From Adiantum capillus-veneris (Eukaryota > Streptophyta > Polypodiopsida > Polypodiales > Pteridaceae), in contig JABFUD020000254.1 in assembly GCA_014529385.2 (NCBI GenBank), positions 1 to 64,000 on the forward strand: DNA of 64,000 nucleotides. Reading direction: 5' to 3'. Of this stretch, positions 32,443 through 42,345 are shown piece after piece (position 1 is the first letter of the stretch; each line of letters starts with the position of its first letter). Made by a program: the position numbers and the translations under genes. Below the pieces are notes generated by a model. That model worked only from the letters and a program-made list of their open reading frames with translations. It was not told the DNA's origin and made no database searches.

Positions 32443-33315
32443 TTGGCATATCAAATATGGCATCAAAGGTGGATAAATTCACCTTCCACACCTGGCAAAA
32501 TCAAAGTGAAGGGATATCTGATGCCCAAGAATCTGTGGAACGTCTTCAAGCCACTATCAGATGACAAAGTAGGCACATCCGCTGCAGTTACCAGAGTTTT
32601 ATTTGCCGAGAAACAATCTAAGGACGAACAGGCACTAGGTATTATTTTGACATCTCTAGAAGATGATTTTATTCATTATGTGGATGACATAAAATCTGCA
32701 AATGTTGCTTGGATGGAGCTAGAGAAAGTGTTTGGTCCTCAAGCCAAATATTCCAAAATGAGCCTTAAAATGGAGCTGTATTCTCTTTCAATGTGTGATG
32801 ATGAAAATATTGCAGCTTTAGCTAACATACTAAAAAGCATCCGCACCCAGCTAATTTATGTGGAAGCTCCTATCCCAGATGAAGATCTTACAGCCATTTT
32901 TCTGAATAGCCTACCTACACAATTTTGTCAAATTGTCACTATTTTAAAGGAGAAGGATCCACTACCTCCTTTCGATGGTATTGTTAATTCATTGGAAGAA
33001 GAAGAGAAACGAGTACCACGTATTAGTTCTTCCGTACGGACTGCATATGTAGCTCATGGTGGCACTTCGACCACAAATTCGACTAGGATAACAGCTTCAA
33101 CCAGGCCTACTACCAGCACTAGACCTTGTGCGATATGTGGACGCAACAATCATCAAACCAAGGATTGTTTCAACAAAAATCCTTGCATCCACTGTGGAAA
33201 TACCAATCATACTTCGGATAAATTCTTTAAGAAGAATAAGCGACAAATCAATATGGTTGAAGGTGATGAAGATGATGAAGCACCAATGCTTCTCGTAGAA
33301 AGTGATGTCTTGTAG
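32443..33315 (+). CDS. Ty1/copia-like Gag of TR-GAG element, 290 aa
   Basis: Structural protein that packages element RNA. The open frame has GYLMPKNLWNVFKPLSDDK (from about residue 25), LTSLEDDFIHYVDDIKSANV, the AWMELEKVFG block, and LPTQFCQIVTILKEK, typical of the copia Gag (UBN2/Retrotran_gag_2) fold. A CCHC zinc knuckle CAICGRNNHQTKDC spans about residues 226-239, and a second, CIHCGNTNHTSDKF, has lost its last Cys. The annotated ATG (32443) is in the frame of the main body, but a better Gag N-terminus starts at ATG 32452 in another frame (MASKVDKFTFHTW), so a 1-nt indel near 32500 probably displaced it. The body has no stop, which fits a young element. Confidence 0.85.
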   Translation: MAYQIWHQRWINSPSTPGKIKVKGYLMPKNLWNVFKPLSDDKVGTSAAVTRVLFAEKQSKDEQALGIILTSLEDDFIHYVDDIKSANVAWMELEKVFGPQAKYSKMSLKMELYSLSMCDDENIAALANILKSIRTQLIYVEAPIPDEDLTAIFLNSLPTQFCQIVTILKEKDPLPPFDGIVNSLEEEEKRVPRISSSVRTAYVAHGGTSTTNSTRITASTRPTTSTRPCAICGRNNHQTKDCFNKNPCIHCGNTNHTSDKFFKKNKRQINMVEGDEDDEAPMLLVESDVL

Positions 33316-33588
33316 TTTTCAGTTTGTCTTTATGTTTCCTTTATGTCAGTCATTTATCAAAAAAATGTATGAGTTATAGACACTGCCATGAAAATAGGAG
33401 TGGTAAGACCACCCTTATGTTTAGTTTGAGTTCTGGTTTGTCTCATACTGATAGTTGTTTGAGGGAAGTGCACACACACACCTATGTTATTGTCAAGGGG
33501 GGGACTTCTACTCATAGTTTCAGGTGATTGGACTCTACCATGGTCTGTATCAAGTCCATAGTTAGTGGTTTGGGCTTGAGAAGGGGGT

Positions 33589-33764
33589 TGTTGGGTATTC
33601 AAGCCTGGGTTTAGTGGTATCTGCCTATGGGAACATCGCTTAAAGCATGCAGATGAGACTTAGTTACCTTTTGAGTTTGCATGGCAAGTATTGACATATT
33701 ATGTAAGTTTTGTTTTTACAAAGAAATCAATCAAGCATATTGTGTAGTTGTTTTTCCAATTGTG

Positions 33765-33839
<75 letters not shown>

Positions 33840-33899
33840 TGCAATTCTGCATCACCATGACTGCACGACATCACCCCCCATAGCGACACACTTCCAATA
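33589..33899 (+). mobile_element. 3' LTR of TR-GAG element
   Basis: 311 bp with a (CT)n tract at 33772-33834. It differs from the 5' LTR by several substitutions, so the element is not brand new. Confidence 0.88.
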
Positions 33900-33904
33900 G
33901 TTAA

Positions 33905-34100
33905 TCCCTTGGTTATGATTGGTATGGTCGCATTGGATTCATTGCCTTCAAAGTATTGTCCCAACTTGTTAACAGGTATTTCAACATCAGATTTCTCATC
34001 TAGGTTGGGTTGTATATCTAAGTGTTCCTCCTCTATTGGCACCTCCCTAGCTCCATCCATTTGTGCAAATTGTGGTAGCTCAACTTTCATTTCTCCATTG
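33905..34100 (-). pseudogene. gypsy protease, N-terminal flank (arm 1)
   Basis: On - the frame begins MKVELPQFAQMDGAREVPIE and ends at IPIITKGLT next to the GTTAA duplication. The rest of the protease lies on the other side of the TR-GAG insertion (31361-31600). Confidence 0.7.
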
Positions 34101-34132
34101 AGGAAATCTCAAATCCATCAATTTGGTAATAT

Positions 34133-35478
34133 TTAATGGCACTTTTTGGCTTCAGTCCCTTGACATGGGGAAGATGGGATCTCCATTTCTTTGATAGGGT
34201 CAAGTAATCCCTCTGTAAACATTCTCTCCAACAAGAATGGAGTACGCCCACCTCCCAATGACTTAAAGTCACTTTCTTCTTGGATGACACTAGGTATGGC
34301 TAGTGGTCTATGGTCTTTGTGAGGTTGATTTTGCGTAGGGAACACTGTGTCGATAATTTGGATCTTCCTAGGTGTTGGCTCTAGATCCCTTTGGGTCTCT
34401 TCTACCAAACCCATTAATTGCTTGAATCTCTCGATCTCCTCTATAGGGTTTGGGTAAGTTCCTATCTTCTTCTTGGGTCCTGGCCATTGTGGCTCATGAC
34501 AATCTTCCTTGTTTGTTTCTTTGTTAATGGTCGTTTAGTCTCCATGGTCTCACCTAAATTAGAATCCTCTTCAGCGTCGTTCATATATACGGAATTGTCA
34601 CCACTCTCTATGTTGGTCTTTGAACTAGGGTCTGACTTCGTTGCTTTTTGCGATCTCGTCCTTTGTGTTTTCTCCTTCTTCTCAGATTGGGAAATATGAT
34701 GTGCCTCTTTCTTCAAGAATATAATTTTGATTTTGGAGCATCGATCGTGTGAGTACATTTATTGGTACCACAGGTGTGCTTTGTGATGGCTCCTTGGTAA
34801 CCTCAATTAAGTTCAGTGGAGTGATCTTTGGCGCATTTGGATTATTAGAACATTGGGCAATCAAATGATCTATGCCACATTGATTACACATGAGTATCCG
34901 CATTGTAGATGTGCTTGCTTGATTGGTTTGCATTAGTGTGGAATTTTTTTGTAATCTAATAGGACACTTGGCTACACGATGTGGACCCCCACACTCGTAG
35001 CATTGAAGAGGTGGTCTCTTGGCAGTGATATTGATATTTTAGCCTCTTGCCGCAAGAGCACCTACTTGATAGACAGGCTTGACTTGTCCCCAATAGGCTT
35101 CCATGTAGTATTGTCCCCAATAGTCCTCCATGTAGTATTGTGTACTTTCTTTAAGTGCATCAATCCCATAGGCAATATTAGGGTCTAACTCATCCTTGTA
35201 ATTGACACAAGCAATAGATCACTCACAGTCCACTTGATTCATAGAAGTGATTCTTGGATGTGGGGGTTGCGGTCCTAACACAGGAGGTGGTAATGGTGTT
35301 GTTTGAACAACATTTTGGGCCCTAGGGACCATGTGTTGTGATGGTTGTTCAAAGGTGGGGCTGACATCAATGCAGGCACTCAAGGTGTGTTCGTCCATGC
35401 TAAGGTTGGTCTATTAGCCATCGTGCGTTTAAATACTATGCAATCCTTGACTTGATGACCATACCTCCCACATGCATT
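34133..35478 (-). pseudogene. gypsy Gag C-terminal region with zinc knuckles (arm 1)
   Basis: On -, a series of Cys/His knuckles follows the gag domain: a CGRYGHQVKDC-type motif (about 35475-35443), CYECGGPHRVAKC (about 35010-34970) and CNQCGIDHLIAQC (about 34895-34857), each fitting C-x2-C-x4-H-x4-C. They bind element RNA. Downstream are charged linkers (34462-34758, rich in K/R/S/E) and 34133-34414. Several stops and frame changes break the reading. Confidence 0.75.
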
Positions 35479-36445
35479 TCAATTCCCATTAGATTTTACT
35501 CTAAACATAGGGCATTCATTGGTACTATGTGGACCATAGAAAACTGAGCACCATTGTTGCTCCCTTTTTAGATACATATGGTTGTTTTGTGGAGCACAAT
35601 TGTCTATTTCTTGAATGTCCTTGGTGAGATCTGCTAAAGTCATCTCAGATATCTTTGGCTCTTTAGTAATAGGCTTTATGGTCATTGGCTCATGCCTCAT
35701 TGCTTGCAAGCTAGTAGATTTAGGCTCAACAAACACTCTTTCTCCTTGAATCATTAAATTATCCTCCAATTGGATCGCATTGGTGGTGACTGCTTCCCAA
35801 GTGGTGATACCTCTAATGACTAGGCCATTGTATATATCCTCATGTCGTAGTCCCCTAATGAATCTATAAAACAATTGGTTATTATTGAAGCGCTCCTTTG
35901 GATTACAACAAGAATTCAAATGCTTCAAACTACTAATAAAGTCTCTCACGGACTCTCCTTCCTCTCGTTGGGTTTTTTGGAGCTGAGAGGCTACACCCCA
36001 AAGCACTCCCTCTAGTATGTACTCTTTCAAGAACAATCTCCTAGGAGTAGGGTAAATCGCTTTTTGTTCCACCCTTAGGATCCTATACCAATCCCCAGCC
36101 TTCCCACTCAAGGTCGGGCTTAAAGCATTACTCTTATGTAGATCATTGTGTTCTCCTAGAGAATTGCATATTTTGTTTAAATACTTTGATATGCTTTATT
36201 ACATCCTCGTCTCCACTAAATTCTTGTGTGAGCTTGGCTATTTGTACTACCTTACTTCTAGGCTCTCTATTAGGTGTGTTACGCATATTTTCCGCAATGG
36301 ATTGACCGATAGCTTGAGAAAATATTGCCAAGTTACCCAAGTGAGCAGGTATAATGGGGACAAGCACTCTTGGGACTGCATGTGGAATGGGGTTTGGCAT
36401 TAGGTTTGGAATATATGAAGCCCTTGGGTTCCACGTTGGGTACAT
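35479..36445 (-). pseudogene. Ty3/gypsy Gag core (arm 1)
   Basis: Two adjoining frames on -. 36445-36143 reads IAKLTQEFSGDEDVIKHIKV and 36111-35479 reads LSGKAGDWYRIL, then EGESVRDFISSLKHLNSCCN and FYRFIRGLRHEDIY. These are the plant retrotransposon gag signature (F.G..D..HI..F, L.G.A..WY, G.S...F...). The capsid fold packages element RNA. The 210-aa frame is identical in arm 2. A frame change between the two parts near 36130 breaks continuity. Confidence 0.85.
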
Positions 36446-38100
36446 GTTGTGCCATGTGGCGCCCCAAAGATCATATGTGTAGCCTTGGGCATAACAGACG
36501 TGGGATGTGACATGCTAATGCCAGCTGGTATGATCTCTTTGAAATAAGCTCTTGGATGTTGTGGTCGTGGAGTATAAGTTTTTGAAATAATGGGAGGGTG
36601 AGGAGCTACATGAGCACGAGGGTACATAGGTGTATATGATTGATAGACACTTGTAGGTATTGTTGTAGGCATTGGGCCACCATGTAGTGGTTCCTTACTA
36701 ATAAATGAGGTCCATGGTGTGTTTTTTGTCATGCCCATCACTGGGGTAGGCATGGTAGCCATGGTGTCATCAAGAGAAAGGTGAGATAAACTTGGAAAAG
36801 TAAAGCTATCACTCGTGGGCTCAGATTGTATTGAGACCCCCGGTGAAATCCCGGGGAGGTCACCTAATAAAAATATAACCTATCACGTGAGTTCAAGAGA
36901 AGGGTATTTAAAGTTCTTGAAACTTACAAAAATATATATAGAAAAGGGAATTATTTTTTCAAATTTGAAAAAAACTTATAGATTTTAAAAGAAAAGGGTA
37001 CATTATATTCTTAACAAAATTCATAGATAAGGGGTTTTACAAACATGTCTCGTACGCACGTGATCTGGTAGTTTTACACATAGTGAACTCCCTGAGGGTG
37101 AAATAACCTATGGAGGATCCATTGAGCTACCTAGGGAGTCTCCATTTGTGATAAAGTTGGTTGCTTAGCCTTCCCTGTATCCAAGAATCTCATGAGACCC
37201 GTTGAAGGCATGTGGATCCCTTTGTTCTGCCTCTCCAGCTCAATAACCCTATGAATGACATCACAAACTCTTTGTTGTTGCTCCTCTATGCTCATAGCAC
37301 CCAATGTGGATTGTAAGACATCTAAAAAATCCAGGTATGACCTGTGTATAGGTCAGTTCAAGTCTTTGTTTGTAGTTCATACTCCTAGTTTTCATTTAGA
37401 AACACTCCATCTAGGATTGAGGTGCTAGGGGTGTCCTTTCAACTAGATGCAATGTGGTTCCCTATGGTTTGACCCTTAGTGGTTGCTAATTCAAGAGCAC
37501 TTGATTGCTGACTAGCATGGATGATGATATAGGGGCCTTTGCCTTTAGCTCTCTCCGTTTCTCTGCCTTGTGTAAGCTTTCAATCTCCTTTTCCTAGCTG
37601 CAAGGATATATTAGTCAACCTCTTGCACTTTTGCAAGGCTTCTACCATCAGGTAATATAACCTCGAAGGAGAATAGCTCTAAAGAGTCAGGGGGTGCAGT
37701 GAATGGAGTATTCACATGCACACTCTCCAGGAGCATGGGGTCTACATTGGTCATGAATGGTGAATTTACTTCCCCACCCGCTTCATTTACATCGCTAGCT
37801 CCATGTTTAGAGGGAGTGGCTCTACTAAGAGTCTCTTTCAAGCGGCTAAACACACTCATCCCGGACCGTGGACCCATGGAATGCATGTCTTGGCTTGGAC
37901 TATCGGGATTGGACATCGAGTAACCTTCCATGATGTCGTAGTCAGAGGAAGAGTCACTAGATGCAATATGTGGGTCCTTAGTGGTACTACCTTGGGTAAT
38001 GTGAAGGAATAATGGTTGCCTGCGTAAAGGGAGCAATCTCTATTTGATCATCCTCTAGCACACGCCCAAAGCATAGGTACATGTGACTTCAACACTCTAG
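36446..38100 (-). pseudogene. gypsy Gag N-terminal and leader region (arm 1)
   Basis: Pro/Met/Thr-rich frame 36762-36400 (PTPVMGMTKNTPWTSF) and further upstream the frame 38036-37611 (PHIASSDSSSDYDIMEGYSM, FEVILPDGRSLAKVQEVD). These are unrecognised but lie where the N-terminus of gag and its leader would be. An AT-rich stretch with stops separates them (36850-37060). A small inverted repeat CCCCGGTGAAATCCCGGGG occurs at about 36838-36857. Confidence 0.5.
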
Positions 38101-38511
38101 AAGTGTTGGTGAGTACCTGTAAAGGCCGCTCACCTAGTTTTTTGGGTATTTTGCAACCCGATTTACTCTCGATTTAATTTTTCTTGTCTTTTTTTCTAAC
38201 CAAGCCGCAGAATATAGTGTGTCATAGCTCAAAATAAAAGTCTTGGTTAGAGGGAGTTTCATGATTTACAGCCCCCACTTCGGTTACGTAAAGCCGTCAA
38301 TATACTAAAAATAGTCTTTTTCTAGTCGAAAAGTAGGCTAAAATTAGTAAGTTCAAGGGGTAAGTGTGATGAGAAGGGTGGAGGACTTGAAGGACTTGTC
38401 CCACATGGCCTCCCTTCATTTGAGGGTCTAGTCTTTATATATATAGTAGTTCTATACTATATCATAAGACTGAGGGATGAGGCCTGGGCCAAGGCTCAGG
38501 CTCGGGGAATG
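38101..38511 (-). promoter_or_regulatory. probable gypsy LTR/leader with TATA box (arm 1)
   Basis: No coding sequence. On - a TATATATAAAG run (about 38446-38435) precedes the gag reading by about 400 bp, as a U3 TATA box would. LTR ends could not be set. Abuts the truncated long-LTR element at about 38512. Confidence 0.4.
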
Positions 38512-39159
38512 ATCTCCCTTGCTTATCCTCCTCATTTCTCCTCGCCTTGCTTAGATTAGAGATTGAGAGAGAGGGCTCTCCCTTCTTGGCCCTTAGCTCC
38601 TTGCCTGAGGCGGAGATCGAGAGAGAGCTCCTTCCTTGCCTTTTTGCTTCCTTGCCTTCCTGCCCTCATTTTTTCACTTGCATGCCATCCCCTTGGTTTT
38701 CTCCCAGTTCTCGTTGACTTGCCATCCTTCTCATTCCAAAGGCCCTTCCTCCTCAATCTTCATTTGCTTCCCTTCTGAATCTCATGCAAAATCCCCTATT
38801 ATTAGTGTGCCCCTTCCCTTCAATAGCGCTGCCGCTCCTGACGTGGCACAGGAACGGGCACTATGATGTGGCAAGCCCGAACGGTGACCAGCATGAAATG
38901 CGCCACAATTGGCTCCGAACGGCATCGCCCCTGCTAGCTGAGCAACTCTCGTCTCTCCATCGCGCTCATTTTTGGAGGTCCGTGGCCGCTACGATCGATT
39001 TCTCTGCCCTGCGCCTTCATTCTCGCTGCTGAACGTCCATGCTTTCCTTCTTTTCTTTTGTTTTTACACTCACTTACCTTTGGGCTCATAGTGGAAGACC
39101 CTTTGCTCCTTATATTGGGCGGCTTATTCTTTTATTTATTTGGGCGGCGCCCTTGTAGG

Positions 39160-39500
39160 GAACCACATTTGGCATACATATCGGCCATAAATTTCATTTG
39201 GGCAGGCGGCCACTTACTAAGGGCATTACATTTGGGCGTACTTATCGATTAAGGAACTGCCAAACACTTCATCTTCCCTAGCAGCGCCTATCGAACAATC
39301 TCATCAAGGTTTAACTTCTCGTATCAGCATCTTGCACAATGCCACATGCTTCAAGATGCTAATATAGGTAGTTGCATTTTGAGGGAGACCTTGTCTTTGA
39401 AAATAGCCAGCTTCCTTGCCCTACTTCTGTTGGGTTTATCCCGCAATCATTGCATTCCAAGAGACGACATTCCGAACACAATGCTCCTGAAGCACTTATG
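39160..39500 (-). pseudogene. PPR-derived segment in LTR (arm 1)
   Basis: On - the phrases EHCVRNVVSWNAMIAG, TTYISILKH, LDEIVR and SSLIDKYAQM-like pieces follow PLS PPR order (S motif end, L motif, S motif) across frameshifts. They lie at the equivalent place to the PPR pieces in the LTRs of the 13472-24329 element, so the trait is family-wide. Mirrored at about 54150-54490. Confidence 0.65.
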
Positions 39501-40722
39501 GATCTTTTAATTGTACTCTATTCTAGAGCAGCCCGGTTAAACCCCAAAAACTATCATATAGCACTCCGATCGAGCGGACCGGACTGGTACGAAACCGGCC
39601 CCTGGTAAATCTTTAACGGGGCCAATAACTTGGCAACCGTAAACCCGATCATCGATCTGAAAAGACCGACGGCTCTAGAAATTGAGCACTTCAGCCCCGT
39701 GAATTCATTTCAATTATGTCACATCAGCTGCAGTTGCCCAATCCGGTACGGATCTACAATCAACTTAAACTTCAAAGTGCCATAATTTCTTCACCGTGGC
39801 TCCAATCAACGAGCCATAAAGACAAGCCGGTAGAGAAATTCAAGCACTATAGTTCTAGACCATAAACTCTCATCTGTGCTCACTTCAAGCATAATCATTT
39901 TTGGAATCATTGAGGTATCTGTTGGCCCTTTTAAGCCGCATCTGGCATACATTAATCATTAAACTTGACCTGTTATCAAGCCTTGATCACTGCTCACTAA
40001 ATGTGTAGGCTTCAAAGAAGCTTAGCTTGCATTTATCTGCTCTTTTTCTCATCATGGCAGCGGAGCTGCACGACATCCACCCCCTCTGAACCTTCACAGC
40101 CTCCGGTCTGTGCCAACAACACTTCAATATGCATCTGCTACAGGTACGTTAAGCTCCTTACCCATCATCAGACTCACGTAACTGGTAAACATATAAAAAT
40201 GAAATAAGGCTTATACCCTATCATCATGTTTTAGCTTAATCATTCAATAGCTGTCCATCAAAAATCTATGAACTGTATCTTCCGTATCTTCAAAGCATTC
40301 AATCATGGATAACTTGTTTAGAGAACCCCGCCAAACTCAAGTGCTCCAGTTAATGATGCACACGGCTTGACCATTAAGCTCTCTTTAAGGAACCCTGTCA
40401 AGCTCAAGTATGCCTTACTCTGTCTGCACACAGAATGGTCGTCAAGTCCTTTACCTCAAGTTTTGGCAGCAGAACCAACTCAAAAGATGTAAAGATACTT
40501 CATCAATTGTCCAAAGAAGTCAACTGGAAGCCAACCATGTAATCTTATTGAATGCATAACCAAAACTCTCCTGACTAAGGATAAATCTAGAAAACAAAAC
40601 TTTGTACCATGAAACCTGCTTCACCAGATAGCTGGTACTCTTCAAATCTGCACAACTGGCACTTTAGTAGCCCTCGGGATCAAACGGGAAACCAATCATC
40701 TGTCCTACTGTGAGCATTCCTT

Positions 40723-41064
40723 TTAAAAAAATTGGCACCATCCTCCAGGATCATAGGGAAAATGCAATAATTTCCAATCATTACAGCATAAACATAAATT
40801 AGCCCACAAACCTTCATACAAACTGCCTGGATCATATGGTATATAAGTCAATTGCCAAGGACCATGCATATATCTGTCACCTCCTGGGTCAAAAGCTAGC
40901 TCAAAATCCCCTACATCATAGGGTAACATCAGATTCCATATAGCATCAAGTAGCATCATCTTGGAAAAATTTGGAACTCCTGATTTGCCAGCAGAAACAT
41001 GTGTGATAAATTCTTCAAATAATTTCTTCACTCCATCTGCATCTCCCACCCCGGCTCGCTTCAC
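40723..41064 (-). CDS. short form of the long-LTR element protein, 113 aa
   Basis: Unrecognised family. Starts MKRAGVGDADGVKKLFEEF just inside the primer site, then GVPNFSKMMLL, then directly IWNLMLPYDVGDFELAFDPG and PYDPG repeats. Compared with the 13472-24329 element, about 550 residues (the acidic region) are missing between VPNFSKMM and IWNLMLP. So this is an internal-deletion form, or the other copy has gained the acidic part. The frame is intact and identical in arm 2 (52593-52934). Confidence 0.5.
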   Translation of the reverse strand: MKRAGVGDADGVKKLFEEFITHVSAGKSGVPNFSKMMLLDAIWNLMLPYDVGDFELAFDPGGDRYMHGPWQLTYIPYDPGSLYEGLWANLCLCCNDWKLLHFPYDPGGWCQFF

Positions 41065-41144
41065 GTCGGGTTCACCAAAGATGTCGGGGGATTGGGTTCG
41101 CGCACAAGGTGAGCCGAGTCAGCACCAGGCTGCTTGCTGTGGGA

Positions 41145-41350
41145 GGTGTGAAAGAGAGACAAGACGCACGACACAAGGCAAAAGATTCTATCAACACTTT
41201 AATACTTAAACTTCACAACCGAAATGATTTCTACTCAATGATTATAAGTGGATTTGAATACAGAGAGATCATTAAGGATGTGGAAGTTTTAAGTAAAATG
41301 TTGATAGACTCTTTTGCCTTATGCTCGTGCACTTGTCTCTCTGTTCAACC
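41145..41350. repeat. local fold-back present only in arm 1
   Basis: GACAAGACGCACGACACAAG and the following ~50 bp (41152-41212) reappear inverted at about 41284-41337 (TGTTGATAGACTCTTTTGCC, CTCGTGCACTTGTCTC), about 80% alike. The right-hand half of this hairpin lies in the block that differs between the palindrome arms. Confidence 0.7.
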
Positions 41351-41360
41351 AATCCCCTTA
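41227..41360. other. block diverged between palindrome arms (arm 1 version)
   Basis: Flanks GAAATG (41221-41226) and GAGCCTTTATAAGC (41361 on) are exact in both arms, but these 134 bp match the arm-2 equivalent (52298-52434) only weakly (shared GAAATGRTTTMTACT, AATGATTA, AAGTGGATTT, TTATGCTCG). Confidence 0.85.
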
Positions 41361-41483
41361 GAGCCTTTATAAGCTGATTAGTACGTAAGTATCCGGCAAA
41401 ATCCCCTGCTTGATACCCTTGTTGCTTTCTTGCTCATCCCCTAAACCATTCGAGTGCTTTCAATTATCCTCCTTGAGGTCGAC

Positions 41484-41486
<3 letters not shown>

Positions 41487-41558
<72 letters not shown>
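41487..41558 (+). repeat. (GA)n microsatellite in LTR (arm 1)
   Basis: About 36 GA units in the truncated 5' LTR. The arm-2 counterpart (52100-52174) has an interruption and a different length. Confidence 0.95.
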
Positions 41559-41561
<3 letters not shown>

Positions 41562-41636
41562 CCCTTGCTTATCCTCCTCATTTCTCCTCGCCTTGCTTAG
41601 ATTAGAGATTGAGAGAGAGGGCTCACCCTTCTTGGG

Positions 41637-42345
41637 TTGTTATTTCCGGCCTTGAGAACAATCGGCTCTTGTAAGCAATGACATGGACTTCTTGCATTAA
41701 GACCGCACCCAGACTACTACCACAAGCATCACAATATACTTCAAAAGACTTCTGCAAGTCTGGCAGAGTCAAACTGGTCCCGTAGTCAATTTCTCTTTCA
41801 AAGTCTGAAAGGCAGTCACCTATATGGGTCCCCAAGAGAAAGGGACTCCTTTTTGTGTCAAGGTATGTAAAGGGGAAGCAACATCTGCAAACTTTTGAAT
41901 GAACCGCCTGTAGTACGAACACAGTCCCAAGAAGCTTCTAACTTCATGGATATTCTTCAAAGCCTCCTTAGTTAACTCATTTAACATTGTGCTCCTCTTC
42001 ATATGTAAGTCCTTCTAGAGATCTGCGTTCCTTAGTCCTTGAATAAATATAAGCATAAGTCTAGTCTGAGTTGACAGTTCTTCCACAGTGCAGAACTTCA
42101 CTTATCTTTTTAGTCGTAGGACTACCTTTTGCACAGATTCCCCTGCTTTCTGCTTGAATTTATGGATTTGTGAGATTGTATTATGAGCTATCCCCCTTTG
42201 TGATAATTCCTCAATAAACTCCTCAAACACGTCCTCCATAGACTCAAAGTCTCTACGCTCCACAGAGTCAAACCAAGTAGCAGCATCCTCTTCTAGGGTA
42301 AGTCCAAACCCTGCTTTAAGAATAGTTTTTGTTGACGAGGATATG
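41637..42345 (-). pseudogene. gypsy deletion derivative: gag fused to RT/RNase H (arm 1)
   Basis: On -, a gag core (about 42340-42015: FGLTLEEDAATWFDSV, EEFIEELSQRGIAHNTISQI, TRLMLIFIQGLRN) runs directly into EVRSFLGLCSYYRRFI (about 41955) of the RT connection region, then TLPDLQKSFEVYCDACGSSL and GAVLMQEVHVIAYKSRLFSR of the RNase H-like domain. Zinc knuckles, protease and the RT catalytic palm are absent, so this is an internal deletion. Two stops in gag and a frameshift near 41830 further disable it. It breaks at 41637 against the LTR of the neighbouring element in a CCCTTCTTGG shared by both sequences. Confidence 0.8.

Larger units (their letters stand above)
31601..33899 (+). mobile_element. 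TR-GAG-type small LTR element (arm 1)
   Basis: Complete 2.3-kb element: 5' LTR 31601-31904, 3' LTR 33589-33899, both TGTTGGGTATTCAAGCC at the start and ending TTCCAACA/TTCCAATA. The 5-bp target duplication GTTAA lies at 31596-31600 and 33900-33904. The primer site TGATATCAGAGCC (31907-31919) resembles the initiator-Met tRNA site (TGGTATCAGAGC). The polypurine tract is GAGAAGGGGG (33578-33587). The internal region encodes only a Ty1/copia-like Gag, with no protease, integrase or RT, so it depends on enzymes from elsewhere. It is nested in the protease gene of an opposite-strand gypsy element. Confidence 0.9.
38512..41636 (-). mobile_element. truncated long-LTR/PPR-family element (arm 1)
   Basis: Second member of the 13472-24329 family. 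3' LTR 38512-40075 (starts TGTCGTGCAGC on -), internal 40076-41081, 5' LTR 41082-41636 (ends CCCCCGACA on -). Both LTRs are truncated. A ~85-bp stretch (38512-38592) recurs at 41558-41636, showing they are two copies of the same LTR broken at different points. The 3' LTR again contains PPR-derived sequence. Confidence 0.75.

Noticed and set aside
31601-33899. Full-length autonomous Ty1/copia element
   Set aside because: There are only about 1.7 kb between the LTRs and no protease, integrase, RT or RNase H motif in any frame.
34418-34699. 93-aa + strand ORF with hydrophobic stretches (mirrored 58954-59235)
   Set aside because: Antisense shadow of the charged gag linker read on -; its hydrophobicity reflects reversed Lys/Glu codons.
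38556-39032. Overlapping ORFs of 66-82 aa on both strands, mirrored at 54501-55101
   Set aside because: They lie inside the LTR of the long-LTR family and have no recognisable motif; mirror pairs come from the palindrome.
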